From: Rhabdornis inornatus
Lineage: Eukaryota > Chordata > Aves > Passeriformes > Rhabdornithidae
Reading direction: 5' to 3'
Assembly: GCA_013397075.1 (NCBI GenBank)
Contig: VWZS01005903.1
Span: forward strand, 1-64,000
Length of the DNA stretch: 64,000 nt
Both the position numbers and the translations under genes were made by a program. This document shows positions 46,501-61,500 of the stretch, piece after piece. The notes beneath the pieces are model-generated. The model had not been told where the DNA came from and made no database searches. It saw only the letters and a list, made by a program, of their open reading frames with translations. Every line of letters begins with the position of its first letter. Position 1 is the stretch's first letter.

Positions 46501-49500
46501 CTATAGAGGATGACCAGAAAGGGGAAAAGCTTTCAGGATGAGAATAGCCTATTCAAGGACACTTCTAAACTAAGGAGTATGTATCCTGGCCTATAAAAGT
46601 AATAAAAGTTACTGAAAAGTGGGATAGAAAATGATTGTTTGCAGGTTCTTACAGGAAAACTGGGAGCATCCAAGGATCATAGAAACGTTTGTGTTGGAAG
46701 GGACTTTTAAAGGTCATCTAGTCCAAATTACAAGGTTGGGTTTAAAAAAGGCTCAAGGGATTTTTTAACGTAATTAAACTGTGAAACCCAACATAACACA
46801 GCTTTGTGTTACCGAGGTTAAATAGTTTCAAACTCCTCCAGCTGGAGCTGATAAAAAAGTGAATGGATATATTTTCTTGTGCAGGAATGTCTGTCAAAAG
46901 CTGGACAGGTACATCCCAGAAGGCTGAGGTGGTGTGTGCTGTATTTCTCTGCTTTTGTGTCATCCCCAAGGGTCTGCTCCCGATCGTTGCTGGAGTTGGC
47001 ATCCTGGTCTCATTACTTCTGCAGGTTATAATGGTTCTCTGTAAAGCTGTATTTTCTCAAGTATATGAAGGAGATTAATGTGCAATAGATTGGTTAAAAG
47101 TAATTTGTTGATAGCAAAAAGTCTATACTGCATACTTAATTCATGGAAATTATTTGTTGGAGTACCAGTGGTGATTACAGTTGGCTGATGGCTGCTGCTG
47201 GAGTGCTTAGAGTCAGAATGCCATAAAGTTTTCTTACCAGTTGTGCTGCTTTGGGCTGGGGCAGAGTTAATTTTCTTCTTAGTAGCTGGTATGGGCTGTG
47301 GTTTGGATTTGTGCTGGACACAGCGCTGATAACCCAGACATGTTTTAGTTACTGAGCAAGGCTTACACAAGGTCAAGGCCTTTCCTGCTCCTTACCCCAC
47401 CAGTGGAGTAGCTGGGCGTGCACAAGGAGTTGCGAAGGCACAGCAGGGACACAGTGGGGACAGCTGATCCCAACTGACCCCAAGGACAGTCCAGACCATC
47501 CAACATCATTCTCACATATAAAGCTTGGGAAGAAGGAGGAAATGGGGGACATTGGTGTGATATTACTCTGATGGAGCCCTGCTGTCCTGGGGATGCCTTA
47601 GCACCTGCCTGCCCTGGGGAAGTGGGCAATGAATTTCTCCTTTGGCTTTGCTTCTGTCTGTGGCTTTTGCTTGTTGATTAAACTGCCCTTATCTCAACCC
47701 CTGAATTTTCTCACTTTCACCCTCCCAGTTCTCTCCCCTGTCCCCACCTGTCCACTGGGCTTAAGCCACAGCATAAGCCCAGGGGTGTTTAAAGTGTGTG
47801 ATAAGTCTGGAAGAGGGCATTTATCTTCATGTTAGCAGACACTGCAAATCATTGCTGACTAAGTACTTTGCTGATCTGGGTTTTCTGCAAGTACTCTGTA
47901 GATTAACTGTAAGGGGAATAACAGTCTGGGGGAGCTCTTTGGCAAGAATGGTGGTTTCATGTGTCTTCATTGGTTTTAAAACAGAGCTGATTGGTTTGTA
48001 TAATGTATAATTACTGTAGAATGCCTGTGAGAGGAAGAGAGGGAATGTGAAAGGTTAGCTTTATCTACTCTTTCTGTGATTTGTTTGCTCATTTTATCTG
48101 CAAAAGACTTAAGCTCAAGTAAAGACTCCTAGAATGAATATGGGAGTGTAGGATAGGAGCCATATTTTGGAAAGCAGTTTTTGTAACTATTTGAATGTGA
48201 TCTTCCAATGGATGTTGTTATCACAATGGTTATGTAATGTTTGTATTCATAAACAGAGGAATTGGACATATGAAAACCAGTGGTATATTTTCAGGGGAGA
48301 TCTAAAGAGTGTTTTGTTTTGTTGAACAAAGAAAGCAAGCAAAAAATCCTTAAAATTCTCTGTTAAATTTATAACTTTGCTAACTAAAATGTGTCAGATT
48401 TAATTGCTGGAACTGAAATACGTGCTTTTTCAATTTTACAGCGTCTTTCTGCAAAAGATTCCTTGCAGCCATCTGAAGAAAAAGTGGGTGCTTTTACAAG
48501 GATAATAGAAGCAATGGGGTTCACAGGACCACTCAAGTACAGCAGATGGGTAAAGCAGTAATTTAATAATTCTTTTGGTTTTTTGATAGTTCTTAAAAGC
48601 AGACCAAAAACACCCCACATTTTTTTCTTATGATAGGAGCAGTACTTAATGGAAAAGTTTTAATGTAAATTCCTGTTTTGTGATGTAAGGGATTAATAAT
48701 CCAGATCTTGAACCTCCATTATGTATTGCCATCATTGACATGTGCAACAATACTATATTTGACTTGTAGAGTCTAAATCCTTCTTGAATTTCTTCAGATA
48801 TCTGATTTTTACTTCATTTGTGAACCAAAGAACAGTGTGAGAGCCTTACCGGGAGGGTCTGCTGAGCAGTCAGTGGCGAGATATGGTGTGGCTGCTGTTC
48901 AAATCACTGTTCAGTGGTAGTTGACTAGGGCAGAGTCACAAATAGGTCCTTCTCTTTCTCCTTTTCTTTTTGAATAGCCCTTTCATAAAATGGTTGTTAA
49001 CACTGACTAAGTGAGAGCAGCTCAGTGAGAGATGCTTTTGGTTCCTTATGCGGAAGAAAAAAGATGAAATTCATAATTCCTTTTCTCAGAGCTAAGGAAG
49101 AGTGCAAAAGAATGAGAGGAAAAGGCAGCTTGAAGAAGGACTGAGCCCAATTGTGTCAAAATTAAAACCAGTTATTTGAATAAAAAGATTAAAAATAATA
49201 GAAGTTTTAAGGTGCTTAGCTGCAAGGCAGAATGCACCTCTTCAGAGACTGATCTGAAAATGCTGCTGATTGCATGCTGCTGCTCAGAAAGTGTAAAGCA
49301 AAGATAAATGACTTGCAACAGGCTTAGTTATTTTGGTTAAAATCAGTTGCTTTAATCAGGTGATGCTAAACCTCTTGAGAAGTGTAGTTTCTCTCCCATG
49401 TGCTTGTGTACATATTGTTGTAATAAAGATTCTTGTTAGCTTTAAGTGTTGATTTCAGAATTCTCCTTAATTGCTGCTCTTTACTGCCTGCTTTTGGCTG

Positions 49501-52500
49501 GGGAACCTGGGTTGGGAGAGCGTTATTTTGTGGTTAGGGCCCAAGAGACCTGAGTTCATTTTTGGCCTTGCCCATGCTCTCTAGGAGATCTTTGGGAAGT
49601 TTCTTAATATTTCTCTTGCTTTTTTCTGTTTTATTCTCCCTTCCCCCACACTTCTTCTACACCCTAAATCTTCCATGATTAAATTTCATCAGTTTCTCTT
49701 TTGTTACCTGCATTATTTAAGGCCTGGATTGTGGGGACTGTTTTTTATGATATGTTTTTGATGCCTAGTAATGCCTGCTCTGGGGCAGTGACTCTCACCA
49801 GAGAGATCTCTGCTCACAGCCCAGGCGGTGTTTCCTTTAAAAGGGAAACCTTCAGAACTCCTGTAAGCCATGTAAATCATTTTACTTCAAGACGTTTAGA
49901 TGTATGCTTGATTTTTGACAGAAGTCTGAGATTACTGAATAAGAAAAATAATGGGCCTCAGAGTTTCCTCAATCAGCAATCAGTTGCAACTTCTTTATTT
50001 TCCTTTTGGTTGGAGGAGACACAAATAATTACTTTGATTTGAATTGCCATTTAGCAGGCAGGGTGCTCATCCCTGCAGTGTGGTGAGCACTGAGATGATC
50101 ACTGGTATATGTTAGTAGAAAAAACAAAAAACCAAACCAGAGCAATCCAAATCCAATGCCATTTCTCTTTAAGATTTTTGCTATTAGTTGTTGTGCTCTT
50201 TGAAGCTTCAGCACATGTGTTTGTGTTCTAGATGATGCACTGAAAGCGTTTTAGGTGCAATGGCAGGCCAGGAACAAAATGAGAAATGCCAAAGCACCCG
50301 AGAGTACCTTATATTGTTCATCATTTGGGATTCCTTTCTCACTTTTATAGTCCGTCAAGTATCACTTTTCTAGGAAAAAAAACAACTATTTTTAGGACGT
50401 CTGGTATGTGACTTCTTTAACATTGAAAACTTAAATTACACAAAACACTCCTAGTGGTATACATCACTTAAATTTGTTGGAGGGAACCAGGATCTGTGAA
50501 TTGAGATCTTCAGGATCTGTAAGGAAACCCATTTAATTTCTATTTTCTGTAATTATATCAAGTATTTTAACACACCAGATTTGGAAGGATATTCAGAAAG
50601 ACGTTTTCATTTTTTTTTTTTCCTTCGAGACAAAATTAATTATACTCATGCCATTATTGGGAGATCTAATAGTTTAATGTGCTCCTGAAAAATCTCAAGT
50701 GATGGTGGTTCTCAGAAGTGTTTTCAGAAAATGGCAGTGTGTGGAACAAAGCCAGTAGTGTTCACCAACTCTGGTGATGAATGCTTGAAGTGTTGTCTCT
50801 TTTTGTTTAGAAGATCAAGGTGGCAGCACTGCGCATGTACACGTGCTGTGTGGAAAAAACTGACTACGAGGAGTTCTTTAACAGTAAGTGGTGAACTGTT
50901 GGTATTTGAACTGCTGCCCTGGTAAGAGAACATTCAATGGAATTATGGCACTGGATATATTTATGCCGATAAATGCAACAACAAAAAGACTTGTCAGACC
51001 CTACTAGACCATAGTCAGCTGGAAGGGGTCTGTACTGCAGCATTCCCTTAAGCTCTGGAGCAGCAGGGGTACAAGGGCAAAGTCTGGAGTCTGGCGTTGT
51101 TACATTTTCCCTGCTGCAGTGGGGAACAGGAACAGGGGTGGGATGGGTACAACTTGGAATATCCTGGATTTCAAGGGATATTGCCATTTTTTTTACTGGG
51201 GTGGGATAAACTAAGAATCCAAATATCTCTTCCCTTTTTATGGTGGTCAGATGATCTCTGTGTCCTACCCTGTGCTATCCCCAGTATAACTGGGGTGCAG
51301 GTAAGGGAATCATGACTATCCGCTAATGCACAACTTTTTTATGATACAAGGTCAATTAGATCACAGGAATCACTTGTCTCTCTCTGTCATGGCTGGGGCA
51401 GGTTCGGGTACCACTGAAGAGACTTTCTACATTTTTTGGTGACCCTGACAGCATTAAATCAGGACACATCTCTTGACTGGGTAGAGAGTATGACTAGAAC
51501 AGAGATGCAAGTCCCTCCAATAAGTACATAGGTATATTAGTGGCTTGGATTGGGATGGTTTTCTTGATGTTATACACAGTGTTTTTTACCTGTTAGCTAA
51601 AAATATTTGCAGCTTTGAATAGTTTCAAATCTGGCTGGTGAAGGGCGAAGAGGTGCTTTTGAGATCTATGTAAGCTACAATAATATTTTTTTCTTACATG
51701 AATTATTTCCCGTGTCAGTGTGATTTAGCTGGTAGAAAACCCATTAGCTAGATCTGGCCTGTCACCTTGATTCCTGAGCTACCAGATATTTTCTTACAAC
51801 ACAGGTTAGGACTGCTGCCTCATGAGAGATCAGCTGAAGGGACACCTTCATCCGGTGCAGAGCTTATTGAGGGTGGTTTGTTACATGGTGGTGCTAATGC
51901 AAAATTTTCAGGTGTTTTTCAGAAGATTTTCCAGACCTGTGATGTGGTTTCGGCAGTTGCAGGAGTGAGAGAGCTCTGTGAGCGGTAGGATTCATCACTA
52001 GTGGTCAAAACTTGAGAACCTCATTTTCCCTGCACATACCCTCTCCCAGCTGTGTGCCCTCCCAGGCTTGCTCAGATGGGGTCTGCTCTATTTGTGGTAT
52101 TTACCTCTCAAGACAGGGGCTTTGCTGTCTTTAATTGGTGTTTCGCTATCCCTGTTTAATTGTACAAAGATGTATAAATGTTGCTCTAGCTTAAAATTTA
52201 AAGGAATTTCTAAATGTGTCTGTGGAAAAAATACTGGCACAGATCTTCAGGTTCAATATGGAGTAAAATAGTTTCAGTTGTGCTTTTGATGTTGACTTAG
52301 TGTCTTAAAAAGAAAACATGCATTTTATAGAGTAGGATATGTTTCATGGACTTGAGACAGTTGTTGCCTAAGGAACAAGGCAGTTTTCTGAGATTGATAG
52401 AGTGCATGAGGCACCCGTTGGTGGTATAAGAACACCTATGGTGTGGGGGTCAGTGCTTGCGGTTCCAAAGAAATTGTTTTCATATCGAAACAGGTAAAAG

Positions 52501-55500
52501 AAGTTTCTTTTACTCTCTTTACATAGAAATGCAGCTGTTGTGGAGGATTAGCTCAAAAATTTAACAGGCTTGTTATCCACGTTAAAAAGTAGTTCCCCTA
52601 AAACACAGGCAGTGTGGGATGGGTGGGAAGGTTTTAACGTGATTTTACCATGGAGAAGCTTTAGGCTGTGGTTCCATGGGCAGCTGAGTTGAAGTAGCAG
52701 CCAAAGAGGAAAGTCTCACATCTCCATCTCCCTGTGCCCCTGTTCTGGGCTGCACAGTTATGTCCTTGAGGAAAGGTCACTGAAAGAGAGAAGCCCAGTT
52801 TACTGACATCCTGGTTTGCTGTATTGGTGAGCTAAAGTGGCACATAGAAGGGTCTGGTGGAGAGCAGCTGTGGCACAAAGCAGGTGCTAGAGAGTGCGTA
52901 ATTGAGGGGGGAACATGGCATGGAGCAGGATACCCAACTTTCACTTGAGTTCACCATGTCTTCATCAGACTGTATCAGTCGGGAGCTGGGTTTTTCCTTT
53001 TGCAACTAAAGATGGACGTTGCTTAAGCCCATTGCTCACTCCTGAAGGAGCAGCCTGGGGGACTGGTAGGAAGAAAAGCAAGTACCTGCAAACTGTGCTA
53101 TGGTGCTGCAGCAGCAGAGCAGTGACTGACCCTGTGCTCCGTGGGTGCTGTGCCCCGCCCGCTGCCCGTGGGGAGCCCCAGGGCAGGATGGTGTTGTCTC
53201 AGCCACAGCCGTGTGCTGACCCGTGCTGTGTTTGTGCTCTGCTGCCCCCAGCACTCCTGGCTCAAGCTGGAGGGTGTTGATATTCAGGTGAACTGCTCAG
53301 TCAGCTTTATTCTCTGGAGAGCTTATTAGCTCCTTCCTGGCCGTGTGTGAGCCCTGTTAACCTGCTGAGCTCACCTGGGAAACCTGCAGCCAGTCATGTG
53401 TGAAACCACTCGTAGGCTCATTAACCTGAGTGAGAAGAGCCAGTTCTTCACAGAGCCCTCCTCAGTGTTTTCTGGATGTGCTTTTGTGGTGTGATTGTGT
53501 TGTGACATAAAGAACAATGGCACTGTGACCTTATGGAACTTGGATTGGTGTGTGGAGTTCGTAGGGAAGCTCTCTTACAGAGGTGACAGTGTAAAGAGTG
53601 GATATTGTGGTGTGAGTACTAGGACAGTGATAGCATTTCATGTCTTATGGGCTCTCTTCTATCTCACTACATTCCTGCTGATGCCCAGTGGAATTTCTGA
53701 GACTTTTTGTGGCATAGTATGAGAGCCCTGTGAACTGTCTGTCTCTGTATATGCCTTAGAACAGCAGTTCTCAAAATACAGACTATGGGGATGCAAGGCA
53801 TGAGGCTTCTGTAGGATATAAAGAAGGTGTTTTAATTGAGACTCTTGAGTATGAAACTGCACTTAATTTTATTATGCTTTTCTTCCCTTTGTCTCTTGAT
53901 ATTGGATCACTCATGAACAAAACTTTGAGAACTCTGCTTTAGAGCCCAAATCCCAAATATCTGCACTGTGCTGCTTATGTGGAAAGTGGGGTATTTTAGG
54001 ACATCAGCTGTTTCTTGTTTAAAGGAGAAGAGAGAAGCAGCAGCGGGAATAGCAAAGATGGTGGTGCCAGGTTTGGCACCGAGCTTGGGTAGTTCCGATG
54101 CAACAGAGCAGGCAGCCTGTGAGGAGAGAGTTGCATGCCTGACCCCAGAGACTTGAAAGATCAAAAGAACTTTTAGGATCAGGCAGGCAATACTCAGAGT
54201 TGAACTGGTGTTTGGCTGATGAATATGGACTGTAGGGTTACCTTGAATTCAACTTGAACTATTAATACTGTTAATTCTCTAGAGTCAGGCAGCTGCAGTA
54301 GAGAGCTTGTCCTACCAAATCAGCTTTTGGATGGCTCCTAGTGGGGCTCAGTGCAGCTCAAAAAGGCTGGGACTTACAGGACTATTGATTCTTGTGTCTC
54401 GCATGCTCTGCCCAGTGCCTTCCAGGTTCCTGCTGCTGCCTGCCACACTCAGGGGAACACTGGCACAGCACACCTGTTCTTTTGCAGGATATGTGGGTAT
54501 TATTCCATTGTGTCTTCCTAAAGTTGTGGTAGTGGCAAAGATGATCCATCATGAAAAAGTCCACAGTCAAGTTTTGCCTCCCTTACTTGATGAATTTAAA
54601 GTGCAGAATATGACTACAGGAAAACATGTGTCCTCATAATTCTGAGCATTCCTGTCTCTTATGGCTCCAGACATATGGCCAGGATGGGTTCTGTGCACAG
54701 AACAGCTTTATTCCCCAGCTAATAACATCACAGTAATTTTATAGGTAGCTCTATCATCAGACATTTTTTTCTTTATCTAGTTTTATTCTGAGGAGAATGG
54801 TCCGTCCTATAATGAAACAGAAAATTATTCTCCCTACATAGTTTACCAGGATAAGGTGTTCCAACCCCCCAAATTTTAGAATTCCATTATTTTTACAAAG
54901 CTGATAGCTGAAAGCAAGCTTCTTGCTTTAAGGGAGCCATGCTTCCTTAAGATTTACCATGCAGACAGTCCAAATATAGAAGTTAAGAATTATTTGTAAA
55001 AATAGAATTGCAACTCTTGGAAAGTTAGAGAAAAAATTATTGCCTCCTGGGTACTGAATAAGTCTTTTAAAACTTTCCGTATTTCCAGGAGTAGAGGTGT
55101 GAGCTTTGCTTTCCACTGCAGAGTGATTTCTGTGGTGGGGGACTGATCCATGGGAACTCTTAATGGAGAAGCCTCTGTCTGAACTGAGTGTTTGACTATT
55201 GCCTGTAGAACCTTCATTTACTAAGATAGTTTGGTTAATGCAGGCATTGTGTGCTCCTGCCCTAGTTAGAAATGCCTTGGCGTGGCTTTAGGTCAAAAGT
55301 AGTCATTTCTAGGCACAGGAATTATTTCTTAAAAGGAATGAGAGAGCCAAAAGGGTAGATGTTTGAGGGACACTTGAGTTTAATCTCCAAACATGGTCTG
55401 TTACTGTCTTTGTACTGTCTTAGAGGTGATATATGGGCAGTGGTGCTGAAGCTTGGCACCTCTTAGGACTGATGGAGTCATCTCTCTTGGGAGAGTTGAA

Positions 55501-58500
55501 TAGTGGTGATCTGTTTGGTTCTTCTGACCAGAGCTGGCATATAAAAAGAAAGAGGCTGTGAAAGTATTGTTTCATGATCTGAGTGAATCTCCTTTGTAAT
55601 ACTTGACAGCCAAGAAGTTTAGGAGCCAGGAAGGAATCTATTCAGCACAAAAAAAGATGAGGTTGACTTCTCTAGGGCACATCTGACTGTAGAGTCACCT
55701 TCTGAAGGCTCTCTGGCCTTGTTCCAGCTAGGTTTGAACAGCTCAGAAGAGAGCACCAGGTGCTGGGTAGGCCAAGGTGACTGCCTCAGATCCTGCTCAT
55801 TAGGGACTTGGCTTAAAAACTCCAGGAAACAGATGCAAAAGTGTGCCTGGGAGGAAGGTTTGAGGCTGACAGGAACTGAAGGATTTGGCATGCACAGAAC
55901 CCACAGGTTCATTTTTTTCAAGCATGAGGAAGAAGAATATGGTTTCTGTGCCACTTGGCCTAAATCTCCAGCCTCACATCCTAACAGCACATGGAAATCA
56001 ATCATGTGAACACACATATGGACAAGCCATCTCTGGGAAAACAGTGGCTGTGGGAGTAGAGCTGAGTCTGGAAAGAGATTGTTTCTGTGGTTGGTTGATG
56101 GGTTTAATCCTAATGTAGCCTGGCTGGAACACTCGGAGTGCTGTGGGCTGTGAAGCCATGGAATGAATCCAAACAGTGGAGTGGGAGCAGAGACCCAGGT
56201 AACACAGAATTCTGTCCCTGGCAGGAGACAGCAGCACATGGGAAGGAAGACTGTAAGAATGGAGCAAAGCATCCATTGATTCCTCTGTGTTACTCACTGC
56301 TGCTTTGGGATTCTCCAAGCTAGAAGCCACATATTTGTCTCATTCTCCATTGTGGAATTTTTCCCCCCCGTAAAAGTTATCCAAATTATCCAAGAATTCT
56401 AAACACTTGAAATCTTTCAGAATCCACAGCATCCTGTGGCTGCATGTTCTAGAGTTTAAGCACAAATGTGACAGTGAATGATGTATGCTTCCAGTATGTA
56501 TGTACTGTTATTGCTGAAAATAAATTACTAAAATGCTTTTAGATTTTGATGCAGTGAATTTCTGTTAAGCACAAAATGTGTTTAAATTAATTTTAATGTT
56601 TTGTTTTGGTTTTGTGTTTTTTTTTTTCCCTTTCCATCAAGGGTGCCAAATGCCTGATACTTTGAATTCATGGTTTCTAGTAGCCCAGCTTCATGTCTGG
56701 TAAGTGAAAAAGAAAATAGTAATACAATTACTTTCAGGAAGTGGAGTTATATACAACTTAATGTGCGAAAAAGTAGAGCTTTCTATCCATGGTTGATGAA
56801 AAGGTTATATTCATTTTACTGATGACTGAATTTCAGCAGTTTTCTGCTGAAGAACAGAAAGTCCCATAGAGAAGCTGACATCTCTTACATCTCAAAATTC
56901 CTCACTAGTGGAATGATCTTTGCCATGAGTTTTCTAAAAGCCTTGCTCAGGCTATGTGGAAAAGTCCTACTTGGGTATTTTAGGAAAGGTTTAAATTTGT
57001 GTAAAAATCATTTAAATTGAGAGAATTTGTAGTGATGAGAAGCGTTTAACAAATTATAGCACTGGCATTTATTCTTTCACTTCTGAAAGGTATGTGCAGG
57101 GTGGTGGATGCCAGCTTGGCTGCATGTAAAAATATTTAACACCTTAAACGTGAAGTTTTTCCCCTTTTTCATTTGTGTAAATAGTAGCCAAAAAAATCAG
57201 GTTTTCATCTAGCATTACATACTTATAAAGGTCAGAAGATGCACAAGGGAGTACAGTAATTTTTTGAGTGCCAGATCTTTCAGGGAGCTGAAGTCCATAG
57301 ACTTGGGTTCAGCTGTCCAAAGGCTGAAAGGAAGTTTGTACAGAGATAGCTGCGTTTAAGGCCCCTTGTTTCCTTGCCTCCTCCTTTTTCCCTTCCCTCC
57401 TTTTAATTTCCTGACTCCTCAATATAGTGAAATATGGGGCAGCTCATTACACTAAAGAGTGAATAAATGAACAGAACCATTGAAATCATAATTGGTTAAT
57501 GAAATCAGTGGAACCAAGTAAGGAAGACCTTTGAAATCTGTAGTTTATTTATTTCCTGTTGTTCCCTGTGGGAAAAATGTTTTAAAAATGAATTGATGAG
57601 CTAATAATTCATATAGGTATTTTGAAAACTAGTGCAATAAATTTTAAAACCCAGACTGTTCGTAAGTATCTGGGAAAACCAAAGAGAGTTTCATCTCAAA
57701 GATGAATCTGCAGAGAACACAGTATTTTCATCTTGATTTCTCATTGACAGGACAATGTATCCTGTGATTAATACACAGCATCAAATTCAAGATTAATTAT
57801 AAAAATAAACAAGAGAACTATGATAGAGATGAAACTGGTATAGGATAGTCACAAGTTTCTAAGATCAAGTCTACATTGGCTTCTTTTGAAGGTGGCCAAG
57901 AGTTGCTGCACTTCAAGCTGGTGATGTTATGGAGAGATTTGCTGAGGGGAATTGAAATACTCTTGCATGTGAGATATGGTGAACAGGTTGACAGCAATAT
58001 CCTGCACAAGCAGGAAAGAACCAAATCCCTCTGCCTCGTAGTGACAGCAGTGAAAATTCAAGTGTAGAGGTTAGCACTAGAGGTTAATTTTTCTAAGGTT
58101 TATGAGCCTGGCTCTTCTGTGTTCCTGGCAGCTTCACCTAAGGAGCACTGTCATTCTGGACCATAAATGAGAGCTCTGGTTTGATATTCCAGGACACAGA
58201 GAAGCCTGTGACAGGCCTGCTCGCTACCTGGGTTGTTGGGAAATGCTGTGGGCTTTGCTTGTGATGAAATCAATGACCAGTATCCCACCATGACATACTT
58301 TGTTTTCCCAGGCAGGAATTCTCTTTGTTTATTGCTATGTTCTCTGGAATTCTCTTCCTTTAGGCAGTTTGTCCTCAGTAAAGTGGGAGCAGAAGTGCTT
58401 CAGCCAGCTTTGACAAGGTCAAGGACATCCTACCCCTGTCTGAAGGCTCTGGTTCTCTGTCTTTCCTGCTGGACCATTTGCCTCAGGGGTTGTAAATTTT

Positions 58501-61500
58501 CGTGATCTGGTGACCAACAGCCTGTCAGGAGATTCTCATCACCATCTGCTCCTGTTCTCTCTAGCAGAGCAGTCTGCATCACTTTCTTATGTATTTCTTC
58601 CTTCTTATTCAGCAGCTTAGTTTCAGCTTGTAGAGTGTCTTCTGGAGCCAGAGAAGATGAGAATTTTCCCTACTTTGTTAAGACTTCGCGTCTTTTTGTT
58701 ACTGTTGCCATTGCCTAGCATGTTGTAGTCAACTTTTACATGTTTTTTTGCATCCCAGCTTTTACAGACTTAAGGTGCTTGTCAGGGTGCGGTGTTGTGT
58801 TACACATTCTGGAGGGTTCTCTTTAAATCTCTGGCTCCTTCTTGTCTGTGAATAGAATGTTCCTACTCATGCCACTTAAAAAGAGAGGGATTCAGGCTCT
58901 CATGTTTAGCCTCTGCTTTTGCAAACTTCTTTCAAGATAATATTCCTTTAGAAACACTCCAGTACCTTCCAATGCAGTGCTAAAATCATGCTTTAAAAAG
59001 TCAACCCATCGATATGGTTTATTTAGAAAACCAACCCATGATTATTCTTTCCTGAATGTCATGTTTTTATAGGCCATTTCTGTTACTTCACACCTCCGAT
59101 GTCAGGAGGACACTTGGTTTATATTTAGATGTCCAGACCTTTAAAAAAGCTCTATATTTCTTCTTCTGGGTTTGCATTTTCCCATGCATCTAGATGGAGT
59201 ATTGGCTGAATGCAGAGCTGTTACCAAACTGCCAAAGAAATTACTTGGGTGACTGCTGAGGAGTGTCTTGGTTCACTGTTTGTCATGCAGATACCTAGAG
59301 CTCCCTTCATATTTTCACCAGACCAAACACAGTGACATCTCTGAAGTATTTAGGATCAAACAGAGTGGTGCTACAATTCCTGTCCTGACTCAGAGACCTG
59401 TTGCAAAAGTTCTCCTAAGCATTGTTTTTCTTAAGGAAATCAGCAGTTAGGAGAGTTTTGATCAGCCTGAGGAAGTCCAGAGGAGAATGACAACCACGGA
59501 GTATACGTAGAAAACAGTTCCTGCAGGAAAAGATTTCTCTGATTTGTATAGAGAAGCCTGAGGACACGGTACCATTTTGAAATGTGATGCTTCAGAAAAA
59601 AAGAGAGTAAACTCTCTATTTTGTGTCTTAATTGCATCAGGATAGTCTTGCTTGAGAGAGATTTAAAGAACAAGTTTATTTGGAATGTCTCCGGCACTTA
59701 GTTGATCCTGCCTTACCATGAGGGAATGGGCTACAACAACCTAAACAAAGGCCCCAGGGGAGAGAAGGCTGCACAGCCAGGCTGGGTTCTGTCTGCTGGA
59801 TAGAGCAGTGGTGGGGAGCTAGCCAGGCTGGAGCACAGGAGAACATGCAAACCTAATCAGGACCTGTTCAGAATTCTGCTGGTGATTGTCATTCACTGAA
59901 GTGTAATGTCACAACAGAGCTGATGGAAAAGTCAGTTCAGGTTTCTCCTGCTGTCCACCAAGCTGGTAGCTGTTCATGAGTGGGTTAAGCAGAATAATGC
60001 CTTCCAAAAATGCTGTTGATACTTGTGCTGTTAGGCCAGAGTAATTTCTTTGAACAACTATAACATAGCTCCAGAAACAGTTGCTCTGGAGCAACTGAGG
60101 AAGCAGGAATGAGTGGCCAGGTAGAGTGGAAAGTCCAAGTGGGCTTTACCTTTAATGGCTCATCACACCTTGATGCATGATACAGGGCACCTCAGAGCAG
60201 TGATTAGGGGGTGTCAGCCACCACTTCTGGTGTTTAGGCACTCTGGGAACACTGACAGAAGCAGTTGAAGCTGAGGCTGTTGTGAGAAACTACATCTCAG
60301 CTGACATGGGTTGAGTTACAGATGCTCCTGATCCTTTTCAGCTATCCTTTCATATCATTTTTTTCTAAGATAATCTCTCTGCATAACTTAAAATGCAGCA
60401 AAAATTATCCAACCCAACTAGTGTGAGGTAGACAGCTTTCTAAAGATAGTTTGGAGTAATTTTTCTTTCAGGGTTTGATGAAGATGAGTCAGTATGTGAC
60501 TAAAGTATACAACAGATTTTGCAGTGAAACAATGAAATGTTTCACACCATGGTGATCTAGTTAGGAGGTTTGTAGGCTTTAAAGAGTCTGTATCACCTCA
60601 GACAGCAAGTGTAGTAACAAACCACCAAACTTTCAAATAAGCTGCAAAATTCCATGATCTCACTCATGGTGCTGCGGAACATCTCTGTGATAGCACTGTG
60701 CATCCATACACAAGAGCTCCCTTTTAGGCTCCAAGAGTAGCAGGTTTCCCTCTGTACATCAGTCCACTCCTGCTCATCATTGACCAGTTGTTCCCTGTTG
60801 GTCTCTACACTGCTCTCTCCTCCTGCTTCTCCACCACTGAAGGCACACAAGATAGGAAACACTATTTATGCTCAAGGGGAGCTTTTCTTGCCCCTGAGTT
60901 TTTTACCCCTGAGTTCAGCTATTCAGCAAGAGAAGTATAAAAATGCTTTTCTTAGCAGAAAATTAGTCTTTTAAACTGAGTCTTTTTTTCTCTTTGACTT
61001 GTTAAGAGTGAATAAGAATTTTCAATTCTGTAATTCACTTCTTTGTACATTTCAATTATGTAAATGCGCAAGAGGAACAAAGGTTTTGAAACTGGTAGAA
61101 GTAAACTGAAAGTTTTAAGCTCTTTGTGCATTTGTTTTGTGGAAGGTCTGGTACCTGGACAGCTGTTCTCTGACCACTGTTTGAACAGAAAGCTTTGTCA
61201 TCCTTCTGAGAGAAAATGAGGATTTGGTTTTGGTACCATCTCAATTGCATTTGTATGGTGGGACAGTGGTTCTGACTAGCAGGAAGAATATAGAACTTCT
61301 GCAGGTATTGTTGCCTTCAGTTTTTGTCTCTGACTGTCCCTGACAGTAAGTTTTACTTCTTTTACAGGTTAAAAAATATGTTTCCTTTACTAATCCATAC
61401 ACAAGATAGAACCCATCATAAAGAACGGCATCTGTCCTTTTACAGGTCATCTCAGCACACTTCAGGTGTTTGTGATTTTCCCTGTGGAGCTGGCATTCAT

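Larger units (their letters stand above)
43265..48441 (+). other. UQCC1 intron 3
   Basis: This is a 5.2-kb intron. It holds a (CT)n tract near 44803-44818, an LTR remnant at 44821, a solo LTR at 45680-46213, a short CR1 end at 46676 and an ERVL-type LTR at 47242-47773. Confidence 0.8.

Noticed and set aside
55619..56272. 217-codon minus-strand ORF in UQCC1 intron 5
   Set aside because: It has no family resemblance, and overlapping ORFs of similar size occur on the other strand; no splice or promoter support.
59455..59570. Old CR1-like stretch in UQCC1 intron 6
   Set aside because: Only scattered words such as AGTCCAGAGGAGAATGACAA match; too degraded to annotate by eye.
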